Shown: one piece after another, positions 16,917-26,371 of the stretch | Numbering within the stretch: the first letter of the stretch is position 1 | Layout: each line of letters opens with the position of its first letter | Source of the DNA: Rhodothermus profundi | GTDB taxonomy: Bacteria > Bacteroidota > Rhodothermia > Rhodothermales > Rhodothermaceae | Direction of reading: 5' to 3' | NCBI RefSeq assembly: GCF_900142415.1 | Contig: NZ_FRAU01000002.1 | Span: 1 to 64,000 of the forward strand | Length of the DNA: 64,000 bases | Notes under the pieces: model-generated | Databases searched by the model: none | Told to the model about the DNA's origin: nothing | What the model saw: the letters and a program-made list of their open reading frames with translations, nothing else | Program-made: the position numbers and the translations under genes

Positions 16917-17876
16917 ATGGCACAGGCCTGGCTGTTCCCCGGACAGGGATCCCAGCGGGTGGGGATGGCGCAAGACCTGCTGGAGCGGTTCCCAGAAGCA
17001 CGGGCACGTCTGGAAGCGGCCGATCGGTTGCTGGGGTTTTCGTTGACGGCGTACATGTTTGGCGCGCGCGCAGAGGATCCCCAGGCGGCTACAGCAGCGC
17101 TGGCGCAGACAGATATCACGCAGCCCGCGCTTTTTGTGCATAGCCTGGCTGCTGTGGCCGTCCTTGAGGCGGCCGGTCAGCGTCCCGAGGCAGTAGCCGG
17201 CCACAGCCTGGGCGAGTACAGCGCTCTGGCAGCGGCTGGCGTCCTGTCGTTTGAAGACGGATTGCGACTGGTGCGCTTGCGGGGACAGCTCATGGCTGAA
17301 GCGGGCCGAAAGCAGCCCGGCACCATGGCGGCCATTCTGGGACTGGACGATGAGGAGGTCGAAGCCGTGTGCCGTGATGTAGAGGCCGAAGGAGGCGGCC
17401 TGGTGCAGCCGGCTAACTACAATGCGCCGGGCCAGGTAGTTATCTCAGGCGAGGTGGCGGCGGTCGAACGCGCAGCCGAGAAGGCGCGGGCGCGAGGGGC
17501 TCGGCGGGTCGTGATGCTGCCGGTCAGCGGGGCCTTTCACTCTCCACTCATGGAGGAGGCCAGCCGACGGCTGGCCGAGGCGATTGCTAAAGTGCCAATG
17601 CAGGCGCCGCGTTGTCCTGTCTACTTGAACGTAACGGCAGCAGCTACTACCGATCCCGAAGAGATTCGCGCCCGGCTTGCTGAGCAAATGCTGGCACCGG
17701 TACGGTTTACGCAAATCCTGCATCGCATGCAGGCGGACGGCATCACGGCATTTCTGGAGGTCGGGCCCGGCAATGTGCTGACAGGCCTGGTGCGACGCAC
17801 ACTGGGACGCAACGTGCAGGTAGGCACTGCGGGAACGGCCGAGGAACTGGAAACCCTGCTGCAGCAAACATCTTGA
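16917..17876 (+). CDS. fabD: malonyl-CoA:ACP transacylase
   Basis: FabD loads malonyl groups onto ACP. I chose ATG 16917 (MAQAWLFPGQGSQ), where family homology begins; a TTG at 16908 would overlap the fabH stop. The nucleophile is Ser97 in GHSLGEYSAL, followed by the Arg in VRLRGQLMAEA and the catalytic His in GAFHSPLMEEA. Its 319 residues are normal length. It sits between fabH and fabG, with 3 bases to fabG. Confidence 0.96.
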   Translation: MAQAWLFPGQGSQRVGMAQDLLERFPEARARLEAADRLLGFSLTAYMFGARAEDPQAATAALAQTDITQPALFVHSLAAVAVLEAAGQRPEAVAGHSLGEYSALAAAGVLSFEDGLRLVRLRGQLMAEAGRKQPGTMAAILGLDDEEVEAVCRDVEAEGGGLVQPANYNAPGQVVISGEVAAVERAAEKARARGARRVVMLPVSGAFHSPLMEEASRRLAEAIAKVPMQAPRCPVYLNVTAAATTDPEEIRARLAEQMLAPVRFTQILHRMQADGITAFLEVGPGNVLTGLVRRTLGRNVQVGTAGTAEELETLLQQTS

Positions 17877-17879
17877 GCT

Positions 17880-18629
17880 ATGACATTTGACTTTTCCGGG
17901 CAATCCGTGCTGGTTACGGGCGGCACGCGCGGCATTGGCCGTGCTATCGTGGAGGCTTTTGCGCAGGCAGGAGCGCGCGTTGCTTTCACCTATCGCAGCG
18001 CCGGGCACGTAGCGGAGGCGCTTAGAGCACAGCTTGCGCAAAACGGTACCGACGTGCTGGATTTCCAGGCCGACGCTGCCGACTTTGAGGCCGCTGGACG
18101 CGTGGTGGCCGCTGTGCTGGAGGCATGGGGCCGAATTGATGTGCTTGTAAACAACGCAGGCATCACGCGCGACAACCTCCTGCTCCGCATGAGTGAGGCC
18201 GATTGGGATGCGGTGCTGGCAGCTAACCTGAAAAGCGTGTTCAACTTCTGCAAGCAGGTCTACCGCCCCATGATGCGCCAGCGTAGCGGCCGCATCATCA
18301 ACATCTCATCCGTAGTCGGCGTTGTCGGTAATCCTGGCCAGACGAACTATGCAGCTTCTAAAGCGGGCATTATAGGCTTTTCGAAAAGTCTGGCGCGGGA
18401 GCTCGGGAGTCGGGGCATTACGGTGAACGTGGTGGCGCCCGGCTATATTGAGACCGATATGACGGCTGCTCTGCCCGAGCAGGCCCGGGAGGCTATGCTG
18501 CGCAGTATTCCACTGGGGCGGCCGGGCACACCTGAAGATGTGGCGCAGGCCGTGCTGTTTCTGGCCTCGCCAGCCGCCCGCTACATTACGGGACAGGTGC
18601 TGCACGTGGACGGCGGAATGGCCATGTAA
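17880..18629 (+). CDS. fabG: 3-oxoacyl-ACP reductase
   Basis: FabG is the NADPH-dependent short-chain dehydrogenase that reduces beta-ketoacyl-ACP. The 249 residues show the Rossmann motif TGGTRGIG (13-20), NNAG at 91-94, catalytic Ser143/144 (NISSVVG), Tyr157 and Lys161 (YAASK), and the C-terminal GQVLHVDGGMAM. It ends the plsX-fabH-fabD-fabG run; acpP and fabF do not follow. Confidence 0.96.
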   Translation: MTFDFSGQSVLVTGGTRGIGRAIVEAFAQAGARVAFTYRSAGHVAEALRAQLAQNGTDVLDFQADAADFEAAGRVVAAVLEAWGRIDVLVNNAGITRDNLLLRMSEADWDAVLAANLKSVFNFCKQVYRPMMRQRSGRIINISSVVGVVGNPGQTNYAASKAGIIGFSKSLARELGSRGITVNVVAPGYIETDMTAALPEQAREAMLRSIPLGRPGTPEDVAQAVLFLASPAARYITGQVLHVDGGMAM

Positions 18630-18673
18630 ACGGTACCGGATCGAACCGGCACCCTTCGGCGTTGGGAACACAA

Positions 18674-18703
18674 CGGCGGCCTCGGGCCGCCGCATCTGTT
18701 TTG
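18674..18703 (+). terminator. hairpin terminator after fabG
   Basis: An 8-bp GC stem CGGCGGCC/GGCCGCCG (18674-18681 with 18685-18692) has a three-base loop and is followed by CATCTGTTTTGTT. The T run is interrupted, so termination may be partial. Confidence 0.55.
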
Positions 18704-18722
18704 TTCATTATGGACCAGGAAA

Positions 18723-20237
18723 ATGGCCGAAGAACCGGTTCGCTCGTCTTACACCACGGTTATCGACTTAACCCGACGCGCCCAGCAGAAAAAGCAAGAA
18801 GCTGCTGCGCGGGCAAGGGAGGAACCACTACCCGAAGTCTCGCTGGCGGAATTGCCGGAGCGGATGCAGCAGGCTGCTCGGGCGATGGGGTGGACCGAAC
18901 TGATGCCGGTGCAGCGCCGAACGCTTCCCTTTCTGCTGGCGGGACGCGATGTGATTGTTCAGTCACAGACCGGTTCCGGCAAGACAGGCGCTTTTCTACT
19001 GCCCTTATTTGAACGGCTGGATGTTGCTCTGGCGCAGGTGCAGGCGCTGATCCTGACGCCGACGCGCGAACTGGCCAGGCAGATTTTTGAAACCTTCGAG
19101 CGGATGAAGGCGGGCGTGCAGGAGGCCCAATCGCTTCGTGCCGTGCCTGTCTATGGGGGCGTGCGGTATGGGCCTCAGCTTAAAGCGCTGGCGCAGGGGG
19201 CCCAGGTGGTGGTCGGCACGCCCGGACGCGTGCTGGATCTCATCGAGCAGGGAGCGATCCGACTAGCGGCTTTGAAGGTGCTTGTCTTCGATGAAGCTGA
19301 TGAAATGCTTTCGATGGGATTTTATCCGGCTATGCGTCAGCTCAAGCGGTACCTGCCGCCCACGCGCAGCACCTCAATGTTCAGCGCCACCATCCCCCCG
19401 CGCGTACAGGCGCTGGCGCGCGAGTTTCTAAAAGAGCCTGCTTTTGTCTCGCTCAGCGCAGACCAGATCACGGCCGAGACCATCGAACATCGCTATTTTA
19501 TTGTGCCGCCCATGGCAAAGGACCGGGCACTTGTGCAACTTATTGAACTGGAAAATCCAGAATCGGCGATCATTTTTGCCAATACGAAGCGGGACGTCGA
19601 GTATCTGGGGCAGTTTCTCAAGAACTACGGCTACAACGCAGATGCCATTACAGGCGATCTGCCCCAGAAACAGCGAGAGCGCATCATGGATCAGCTCCGG
19701 AAAGGAAAGCTTCGGCTCCTGATAGCCACGGACGTGGCGGCACGCGGCATTGATATTTCGGATCTGAGTCATGTATTCATGTACGACGTCCCGCAGGACC
19801 CGGAGTATTACGTGCACCGGTCGGGCCGCACAGGGCGAGTAGGAAAGACAGGCATCACGATTGTGCTGGTAACGCCGCTGGAAGAAGCACGGCTTCAGGC
19901 CATTGCGCGCCAGTACGACATTCCACTCGAAAGGAGAACGTTGCCGACTCCTGAGACTGTGGCAGAACGGGTGGCCGAACGCGCCGTTGCCCTGTTAGAA
20001 GATCGCTACCGGGAAAGAACCAGTCTGGACCGAGAACGGCTGGCGCGTTTTGTCCCGCTCGTTACTCAGTTGGCCCAGGAAGAACCTGAGCTGTTGGCTA
20101 TGCTGGTTGATGAGTTATATGTGCAGGAGGGGTACCGTGCAGGCGTTCGCCCTCAGCCGGAACTCATGCAGGCTGCGAGGGAAAAAGACACCACGTTTCA
20201 GAAAAAGCGCCGGCGTTCCCGGCGAAAAAAGTCATGA
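18723..20237 (+). CDS. DEAD-box ATP-dependent RNA helicase
   Basis: The 504-residue protein has both RecA-like domains of a DEAD-box helicase: Walker A QTGSGKT (82-88), PTRELA, TPGRVLDL, DEAD at 190-193, a SAT motif (MFSATIPP), and in domain 2 VAARGIDIS and HRSGRTGRVGK. The Q motif is atypical (WTELMPVQRRTLP). An N-terminal extension of about 40 residues is rich in Ala/Gln/Glu, and the C-terminal tail is strongly basic (KKRRRSRRKKS), likely RNA-binding. It overlaps the next gene by four bases (ATGA). Confidence 0.93.
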   Translation: MAEEPVRSSYTTVIDLTRRAQQKKQEAAARAREEPLPEVSLAELPERMQQAARAMGWTELMPVQRRTLPFLLAGRDVIVQSQTGSGKTGAFLLPLFERLDVALAQVQALILTPTRELARQIFETFERMKAGVQEAQSLRAVPVYGGVRYGPQLKALAQGAQVVVGTPGRVLDLIEQGAIRLAALKVLVFDEADEMLSMGFYPAMRQLKRYLPPTRSTSMFSATIPPRVQALAREFLKEPAFVSLSADQITAETIEHRYFIVPPMAKDRALVQLIELENPESAIIFANTKRDVEYLGQFLKNYGYNADAITGDLPQKQRERIMDQLRKGKLRLLIATDVAARGIDISDLSHVFMYDVPQDPEYYVHRSGRTGRVGKTGITIVLVTPLEEARLQAIARQYDIPLERRTLPTPETVAERVAERAVALLEDRYRERTSLDRERLARFVPLVTQLAQEEPELLAMLVDELYVQEGYRAGVRPQPELMQAAREKDTTFQKKRRRSRRKKS

Positions 20238-21136
20238 AGCGTTGTATTCTTTTCATCACGGGTTTCCTGTTCGTCGCAGGAATAGCAGCGGCGCAGACGC
20301 AAGAGGCTGAGCCCGGACTGTTTACCGCCGATGGTCAACCGGTTTCATGGGATCGGTTGCTGGAAGCGGCTGGCGCTGTCGAGGTAGTTTTCCTGGGCGA
20401 ACAGCATGACGATACGGTGGCGCATCGGCGGCAACTGCGCGTGCTTGAGGCGCTTCAAGAACGCTATGGCCAGCAGCGGCCGCTAGTGCTTTCCCTGGAG
20501 ATGTTTGAGCGCGACGTGCAGCTCGTGCTGGACGAATACCGACAAGGGCTGATCCCGGAGACGCAGTTTTTAAATGCAGCCCGACCCTGGCCAAACTATA
20601 AGCGGGACTATCGGCCGCTGGTGGAGTTTGCCCGAGCGCACGGATGGGTAATCCTGGCAGCCAATGCGCCCCGCCGCTACGTGAACCGCGTGCGCCGTCT
20701 GGGACGTGAGGCGCTGGAAGCTCTCTCGCCGCAGGCACGGGGCTATCTGCCACCGCTGCCTTATCCTGAGCCGTCGGATTTGTATCGGCGCCGCTTTGTG
20801 GCCTTGATGCGGGGCGTTTCGCATGGCAGCATGCAGGTTGACGTAGAACACTTGCTCCAGGCTCAGGCGCTCTGGGATGCTACGATGGCCTATTCGCTGG
20901 CCGAGCATCTCATGCGACAGCCCGAGGCACTTATCGTGCACGTAACAGGAGCCTTTCATGTCGAAGGGCGAATGGGTACGCCCGAAATGTTGCAGCGCTA
21001 CCGACCGGGTACGCGGATGCTGGTGGTCGTGCTTCGGCCCGCTGCCGATCCCTTGCGCTTTGATCCGGCCCAACATATGGGGCTGGGTGACTTTATCTGG
21101 CTGACGCCGGCTCCAAAGAGCTCGGCTCGCCCGTAA
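20234..21136 (+). CDS. ChaN/Tiki-fold family putative (haem-binding) exported protein
   Basis: The product starts with a signal peptide (MKRCILFITGFLFVAGIAAAQ, cleavage near residue 21). The mature part has the ChaN/DUF399 pattern: VVFLGEQHDDTVAHRRQLRVLEAL near residues 46-70, LSLEMFERDVQ (about 89-99) and HVTGAFHVEGRMGTPEML near 237-254, with conserved Glu and His that may bind metal or haem. ChaN is an iron-regulated haem-binding lipoprotein in Campylobacter; no lipobox is obvious here. It overlaps the helicase gene by four bases, so it is translationally coupled, although the functional link is unclear. Confidence 0.75.
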   Translation: MKRCILFITGFLFVAGIAAAQTQEAEPGLFTADGQPVSWDRLLEAAGAVEVVFLGEQHDDTVAHRRQLRVLEALQERYGQQRPLVLSLEMFERDVQLVLDEYRQGLIPETQFLNAARPWPNYKRDYRPLVEFARAHGWVILAANAPRRYVNRVRRLGREALEALSPQARGYLPPLPYPEPSDLYRRRFVALMRGVSHGSMQVDVEHLLQAQALWDATMAYSLAEHLMRQPEALIVHVTGAFHVEGRMGTPEMLQRYRPGTRMLVVVLRPAADPLRFDPAQHMGLGDFIWLTPAPKSSARP

Positions 21137-21235
21137 CTTGGCAGGTAGCAGGGATCCTGACGCTGCGTACTATCCCTCATGGCGTGCAGCGCAGGATGCA
21201 GAGGGCAGTTAAAGCAAGCAGGTCTGCGGCGCAGA

Positions 21236-21271
21236 GAACTACTGCAGCCAAATGAACTACTGCAGCCAAAT
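21236..21271 (+). repeat. tandem 18-bp direct repeat
   Basis: Two perfect tandem copies of the 18-mer GAACTACTGCAGCCAAAT start at 21236 and 21254; each contains the palindrome CTGCAG. They lie 28 bases before the ATG of the amidotransferase gene, just upstream of its Shine-Dalgarno sequence AAAGGAGG. Confidence 0.7.
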
Positions 21272-21298
21272 GTTTGACTGTAAAAGGAGGCTTAAGGG

Positions 21299-22009
21299 AT
21301 GCATCTGCACGTACTGCAACACGTTCCCTTTGAAGGACCTGCGCACATTGCCCATTGGGCGCAGCAGCGGGGGCATCGCCTGTCGTTTACGCGCTTCTAC
21401 GCAGATGAAACGCTGCCTGCCCCAGAGGCGGTCGAAGGCGTAGTGGTGATGGGAGGACCGATGGGCGTGTATGAGGAGGATCGGTATCCGTGGCTTCGTG
21501 ATGAAAAGGCATTTTTGCAGGCTGTACTTCAGGCCGGCCGACCGGTGGTAGGGGTATGCCTGGGAGCGCAACTGCTAGCTGAAGTGCTGGGCGGGCGCGT
21601 CTATCCCGGACCGCAACCTGAGATCGGGTGGTTTCCGGTGCGGCTTACGCCGCAGGGGCGCCGCCATCGGCTGATGAGAGAGGTGCCTGATGAGCTTATC
21701 GTGTTTCACTGGCACGGCGATACGTTCGAGCTACCACCGGGTGCCGTGCACCTTATGGAAAGCGCGGCCTGTGCGCACCAGGCCTTTGTCTGGAACGACC
21801 AGGCGCTCGGGCTCCAGTTTCATCTGGAAATGACGCCAGCAAGCGTGCGTGCGCTCGTGCAGGCCGGGCAGGCAGAGCTCGAAGCGGCCCGGAGTCGCTC
21901 GGCTTTTGTGCAAACGCCGGAGGAGCTCCTGCAGCACCCGGCCGAAGCGTACCGACCACTGCACGAAGTGCTGGAACGGCTGCTCGACCGGGTGCTGGGA
22001 GCTCAGTAG
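21299..22009 (+). CDS. class I glutamine amidotransferase (GMP synthase-like)
   Basis: The 236-residue protein is a stand-alone GATase1 domain. The nucleophile is Cys87 in GVCLGAQLLAEVLGG, and the His/Glu of the triad are in LQFHLEM (175 and 177). The oxyanion-type GGPMG is at 52-56. Such proteins (YfeJ-like, GuaA-N-like) occur without a known synthetase partner, and the ammonia acceptor is unknown. A strong Shine-Dalgarno AAAGGAGG precedes the ATG. The last seven bases overlap the convergent hexosaminidase gene. Confidence 0.85.
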   Translation: MHLHVLQHVPFEGPAHIAHWAQQRGHRLSFTRFYADETLPAPEAVEGVVVMGGPMGVYEEDRYPWLRDEKAFLQAVLQAGRPVVGVCLGAQLLAEVLGGRVYPGPQPEIGWFPVRLTPQGRRHRLMREVPDELIVFHWHGDTFELPPGAVHLMESAACAHQAFVWNDQALGLQFHLEMTPASVRALVQAGQAELEAARSRSAFVQTPEELLQHPAEAYRPLHEVLERLLDRVLGAQ

Positions 22010-24597
22010 ACGAGGCGTGTCGTGCGGCTTCCGCGGCCGGTTGTGTCGAAAGTGCGCAGGCGAACTTCGCCGTGGCCTTTAAGGAGTACCGGTCCGGTAT
22101 ATAGCGGAGAAGTTGCTGTGGGATCACTTCCGTCCAGCGTGTAGCGAATCGTCAGGCCTGGAAGCGCAGCGTTGGCCTTTAGATATCCATTTTCAATCAC
22201 GGCCCCCGGAGGAGGCAGGCGGTAAGGCACAGTGCCCTGATATAGCGCATCCAGGCGAGGCAGCTCGCGCTGCCCCAGTCGGTTCGCAAATTCATTCCAG
22301 GCGTTCTGCAACGCTCGCTGTCGGGGTTCTGGATCGGCTATCTGACTCCAGGCCGGACGTTTGGCCCAAGCGCGTTCGGCCAGCGCGAGCATTCGGGGCA
22401 CAGCCATGTAGAAGACGCGGGCTGGTGTGCGGAGCGTCTCGCCCCAGAGTTGCCCCTGCAGGCCTACAATGTGGGATTGGCCCTGGAGCGTCAGACGTTC
22501 GTGACGGGCAAACGCTTCAGGGGGTAAGGGGCGGCCGAGCCAGTGTTGGATTGGCCCCTGAAACAGGTGGAAAGGCTCCATCCGATAGGGGGCGTCTGTG
22601 CTCACGAACCCGGCCCAGTAGAGACCGCCTTCTTCAGGATGCTTGGAATAAGCCAGATCAAAATAGAGGTTGGAGGCCAGCGAAAGCACCACATCATAGC
22701 CCGCGTTGGCGAGTCGGTAAGCGTGATCTTCGGCCCCACTGCCCCAGATGTTGTTCCAGGCATAGATCAGAAAACCTCGATCGCGAAAGCGCGGATGGGG
22801 GCGGTGCACGCGCCGACCGTTTTCGTCGACGGCCGTTAGCCCGACTTCTTCCCAGCCGGCCAGACGCAATCCTTTGCGGGTGAGCATCTGGTGGAGACGT
22901 TCCAGAAAGTAGTCCTGCAGTGCGGCTGGATCTTCGATGTTTTCGGCCTGCATCAGAGCCTGGCAGGCAGGGGAGCCGGTCCAGACGCCGCGGGGCACCT
23001 CGTCGCCGCCTGTATGCACCACGCGGAGCGGAGCGCCTGCCTCCTGGTAGAGCTGTTGTAGCTCGCTGATTACCTTTTCTAGGAAACGGTAGGTAGACGG
23101 CAGGCAGACATTGATTACGTTATCGTTCCACCCCTGCACAGAGCGATAAGTAGAAGTGTCGGCCGGGTCGACCAGTCGGTAGGCAGCTGCTTCGGATTCA
23201 GGGCGGCCTGCTTCCTTTAGCCGCGCGTAGCGTGCTTCCATGGCTTTAATGGCTGCGCGGGCGTGGCCGGGCACGTCGATTTCCGGGATGACTTCGATAT
23301 GCCGGCTGGTGGCGTAGCGCAAGATTTCGAGGAAGTCTTCTCGGCTATAGAAGCCGCTTCCCGGGGGCTGGCCGGCAACAGGTCCAGAGCCGTGCGAGGG
23401 TACCAGGCAATCCTGTTCCGTTTCAGTATGGCCGCGGCAGCCACCTATTTCGGTTAGCTCTGGCAGGCCCCTGATTTCCAGGCGCCAGCCCTCATCGTCG
23501 GTCAGATGGAAGTGAAAACGATTCAGCTTGTAGAGCGCCATCAGATCGAGAAGCCGAAGCACCACCTCTTTAGGTTGAAAGTTACGGGCCACATCAAGAT
23601 GCAGACCGCGGTAGCTAAACCGAGGGGCGTCGCGGATTTCCAGAGCAGGAATTGGGATGGTATCAGCAGATTGTCTGTAGAAGACCGGATCGATGAGCTG
23701 GCGCAGCGTCTGGATGCCGTAGAAGACGCCGGCCGCATCGGCACCGGTAATCGTGATGCCGGTGTTGGGGTCTACTTTCAAATGGTAGGCCTCAGCATGG
23801 GTGGACCCCTCCGGTAGTAGCACGGCGCCAAGGCGTAGACGGATCGTAGCGGTTGAGAAGCCGCCTTCCTCTAAACGAAGTCGCGTGCCCAGCAGCGGTG
23901 CTAGTGCATCGGCCAGGAAGGTGGCTTCTTGGATCAGTGTCGGCTCGTAGGCAATGGTTGCTGAGCGATCGAGCGTCCAGTGTCCTGGCTGGTGCACCAG
24001 AAGGCGGGGGGTAGGGACGACGGGAATCAGGCTGTCTGGGGGCAGCAGGTGAAGTGAAGCGTTCTGGTAATAGCGCCAGGCCGGTGTGGGTACGGGAACG
24101 CGGTCCGCAGGATGTCGCCGCGTTTGAAACTCTGACGCAAAGGGAAGCGCGCGCACGTCTCGGACCGATACAGGCGGCAGCGGGGTTCCCGCGGAGTCCC
24201 GAAAGACAAAGTAGAAGCCAGAGGGAGCGTCCATCACTTTAATCAGCGGTCCTCGCGATGCAAACGACAGCGTGCGACGCGCGCCTGGCAGCAGTGGCGT
24301 GAACGCCTCGGTGGGGTCGAGACGGTAGAAGTCTCCGTTGAGGTGCGTAAGCTGCACGGAAGGGGGCGCGCTTTCGGGGAGAATTGGACGCATAAAATTG
24401 AAGTAGAGCGTCCAACCTGAAGCGGGGAGCGCTACGGTGTCTTGGTTGACCAGCGTTAGTTCCCACAGGGCCTGGCCATTGTCTTGATTGGTCAGCACGC
24501 TCCAGTAGATGGTAAAGCGTGAGGGATGCTGAGCGAGCACCAGCGCGGGCAGTAGGCCAGTCAGCAGCAGACTCCGAAGGATATCCATGGGGCCCAT
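22003..24597 (-). CDS. beta-N-acetylhexosaminidase, GH20 family, exported
   Basis: GH20 enzymes release terminal GlcNAc/GalNAc from chitooligosaccharides and glycans by substrate-assisted catalysis. The 864-residue protein has a signal peptide (LLLTGLLPALVLAQ); ATG 24588 is an alternative start. A CHB_HEX-like carbohydrate-binding domain (about 27-160) is followed by a GH20b domain (about 195-325), then the TIM barrel beginning RGLHLDVARNF (331-341). The catalytic pair is Asp532-Glu533 in HTGGDEVPRGVW. A chitobiase C-terminal-type domain (TIRYTLDGSDPTATSPLYTGP) ends the protein. It lies downstream of susC-susD in the amino-sugar locus, behind an intrinsic terminator. Confidence 0.93.
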   Translation of the reverse strand: MGPMDILRSLLLTGLLPALVLAQHPSRFTIYWSVLTNQDNGQALWELTLVNQDTVALPASGWTLYFNFMRPILPESAPPSVQLTHLNGDFYRLDPTEAFTPLLPGARRTLSFASRGPLIKVMDAPSGFYFVFRDSAGTPLPPVSVRDVRALPFASEFQTRRHPADRVPVPTPAWRYYQNASLHLLPPDSLIPVVPTPRLLVHQPGHWTLDRSATIAYEPTLIQEATFLADALAPLLGTRLRLEEGGFSTATIRLRLGAVLLPEGSTHAEAYHLKVDPNTGITITGADAAGVFYGIQTLRQLIDPVFYRQSADTIPIPALEIRDAPRFSYRGLHLDVARNFQPKEVVLRLLDLMALYKLNRFHFHLTDDEGWRLEIRGLPELTEIGGCRGHTETEQDCLVPSHGSGPVAGQPPGSGFYSREDFLEILRYATSRHIEVIPEIDVPGHARAAIKAMEARYARLKEAGRPESEAAAYRLVDPADTSTYRSVQGWNDNVINVCLPSTYRFLEKVISELQQLYQEAGAPLRVVHTGGDEVPRGVWTGSPACQALMQAENIEDPAALQDYFLERLHQMLTRKGLRLAGWEEVGLTAVDENGRRVHRPHPRFRDRGFLIYAWNNIWGSGAEDHAYRLANAGYDVVLSLASNLYFDLAYSKHPEEGGLYWAGFVSTDAPYRMEPFHLFQGPIQHWLGRPLPPEAFARHERLTLQGQSHIVGLQGQLWGETLRTPARVFYMAVPRMLALAERAWAKRPAWSQIADPEPRQRALQNAWNEFANRLGQRELPRLDALYQGTVPYRLPPPGAVIENGYLKANAALPGLTIRYTLDGSDPTATSPLYTGPVLLKGHGEVRLRTFDTTGRGSRTTRLVY

Positions 24598-24667
24598 TCA
24601 TGCGTTATGGGTTACAGAAAGAAACATCGTCTAACAGAAAAAAGCTGCGGGCTATTGGATGGAAGCG

Positions 24668-24702
24668 TAAAAAGGCCCGCCGCTCAGCGCGTGCGGGCCT
24701 TT
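24668..24702 (-). terminator. Rho-independent terminator after susD
   Basis: On the minus strand a 10-bp stem AAAGGCCCGC/GCGGGCCTTT (24693-24702 with 24671-24680) is followed by a T run, 20 bases after the susD stop. It separates susCD from the hexosaminidase gene. Confidence 0.85.
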
Positions 24703-24721
24703 GGGGCCGGCCGGGGGAGGG

Positions 24722-26347
24722 TTACGGTCGATCCCACCAGACGGGCACAGCCATGTCGCTAGGGTCGCCCCGGAGTCCCTGGCGACTGAGGGCCTCCTGA
24801 TAGTTAGCAGCATTCAGGACGCCTTCGACGACGGGGTACGTCAGTCGCCGGGGAATCTGCCCATTGGTTACGTTGCCCGGATACGGGTTGGGATCATCAA
24901 CAGGGGCCGGCTCCAGTACCGGATAGCCGCTGCGGCGCCAGTTGGCCCAGGCCTCGATGCCGTCGAGAAACGTAGCGGCCCAGTATTGTTCATTGATCTG
25001 CTGCAGCGCCTCGTTGGGATCACTGCTGAGCGGGTTGGCTGCCAGGTAGGCATCGATGGCGGCGTCGCTGATGTCGGCGGCGCCCCCTGCATCATAGAGC
25101 GACAGTTGTTTCATGGCAGCTCGGACGCCTTCGGCATACAATGCTGCGGCATTTTCGCTGGTCCAGCCGCGGACCGCCGCCTCAGCCCGCAGCAGGGCTG
25201 TCTGCGCATAAGTCACAAAGAAGATAGGGTCGTCCAGGTCAGTCAGCAGGGGATTGACCCGCGAATAGTCCTCCAGCTTGCCGGTCCAGCTCGGATGGTT
25301 CTGGATTGTGTTGGCGTCGTAGCCGCTGGGCATTCCTTTCTGGACGGCCGGATCGGTAATGACCTGGCCATCTTTGATCACTGCCCCGATAATGGGGAGC
25401 CGCGGGTCGTTATGGGCCTTCATCCAGTCGACGAACGTCTGGGCCAGCTTGGCATTGTCGACAGAGAGCACCTCGCTGTTGGCGTTTGTGTTGAGCCCTG
25501 CCGGACCACCCCAGGGACCGGTCTGATGCTGGATGTAAGCGATGTCGTCATTGCTTTCCATCACGCCCCCGTTAAGGGCCTTGAGTGCCCATTGCTGGGC
25601 AGTGGAGGGATCGACCTTCACCAGCCGCATGGCCAGCCGCAGCATAAGCGAGTGGGCGAGCTTCTTCCATTTGGTAATGTCGCCGCCGTAGAACAGGTCA
25701 GCGCTTCCGTAGGTGGGCTGGTTGGGATCGAACTGGGCAACAGCTTCTTCCAGTTCTTTCAGCATGTCCATGTAGATTTCCTGCTGTGGGTCGTAACGGG
25801 GCGTGTAGTTTCCTTCTAAGAAGCCTTTGCCCGCTTCGAAGTAAGGTGTGTCGCCGTAGGTGTCGGTGACGCGATGGTAAATGTAGACCCGCAGAATACG
25901 GGTGGCTGCAATCTTGTTGTCTACCGGTTCACCTTCTTCTTTCATTTGGCGGAGGCGGGCCAGCAGATCTTCGAGGTTTTTAACGTCGGCGCGCCAGGTT
26001 ACGCCCAGGGCGCCGCCGTAGGTTTTGCGCCAGAAGGAGGTGGCCCAGTCTTCATTGAAGGTGTATTTGTCGCCGGCCCACCAGGTCTGAGTCAGATGTT
26101 GGACGATCCCGGAGGCGTAAATCAGGTTAACCCGCCAGGTTTCGTAGCGCGTTCCGGCAGCGGATAACTGGAGGGTTGTGAACTGCATGCCGGGGTCGAT
26201 GGTGGAAGCCTGCGTGGGATCGACGTTCATGTTGCCGAAGTCGCTCAGCGCATCGCACGAGGCAACGAGCGCGGCAACGAGCAGGAAAAGCAGGCTTTCC
26301 TGCCATCTCAGCAGGCGCGTGCGGTTCATGGCTTTATTGCGATACAT
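24722..26347 (-). CDS. SusD/RagB family outer-membrane nutrient-binding lipoprotein
   Basis: SusD-like lipoproteins lid the TonB-dependent SusC channel and bind oligosaccharide at the cell surface. The 541-residue product has a lipoprotein signal with lipobox LVASC near residue 30; ATG 26329 (MNRTRLLRW) is the likelier start. The mature region has SusD helical-repeat features (YDPQQEIYMDMLKELEEAVAQFDP, KWKKLAHSLMLRLAMRLVKVDP) of the SusD-2-like branch. It directly follows susC, and its likely substrate is a GlcNAc-containing oligosaccharide, judged from neighbouring genes. Confidence 0.93.
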   Translation of the reverse strand: MYRNKAMNRTRLLRWQESLLFLLVAALVASCDALSDFGNMNVDPTQASTIDPGMQFTTLQLSAAGTRYETWRVNLIYASGIVQHLTQTWWAGDKYTFNEDWATSFWRKTYGGALGVTWRADVKNLEDLLARLRQMKEEGEPVDNKIAATRILRVYIYHRVTDTYGDTPYFEAGKGFLEGNYTPRYDPQQEIYMDMLKELEEAVAQFDPNQPTYGSADLFYGGDITKWKKLAHSLMLRLAMRLVKVDPSTAQQWALKALNGGVMESNDDIAYIQHQTGPWGGPAGLNTNANSEVLSVDNAKLAQTFVDWMKAHNDPRLPIIGAVIKDGQVITDPAVQKGMPSGYDANTIQNHPSWTGKLEDYSRVNPLLTDLDDPIFFVTYAQTALLRAEAAVRGWTSENAAALYAEGVRAAMKQLSLYDAGGAADISDAAIDAYLAANPLSSDPNEALQQINEQYWAATFLDGIEAWANWRRSGYPVLEPAPVDDPNPYPGNVTNGQIPRRLTYPVVEGVLNAANYQEALSRQGLRGDPSDMAVPVWWDRP

Positions 26348-26371
26348 GGTTTGCTCTACCGGTTGGTGAAC

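Noticed and set aside
24701-25819. 372-codon plus-strand frame opposite susD
   Set aside because: Antisense shadow with no recognisable domain, and it begins in the susD terminator.
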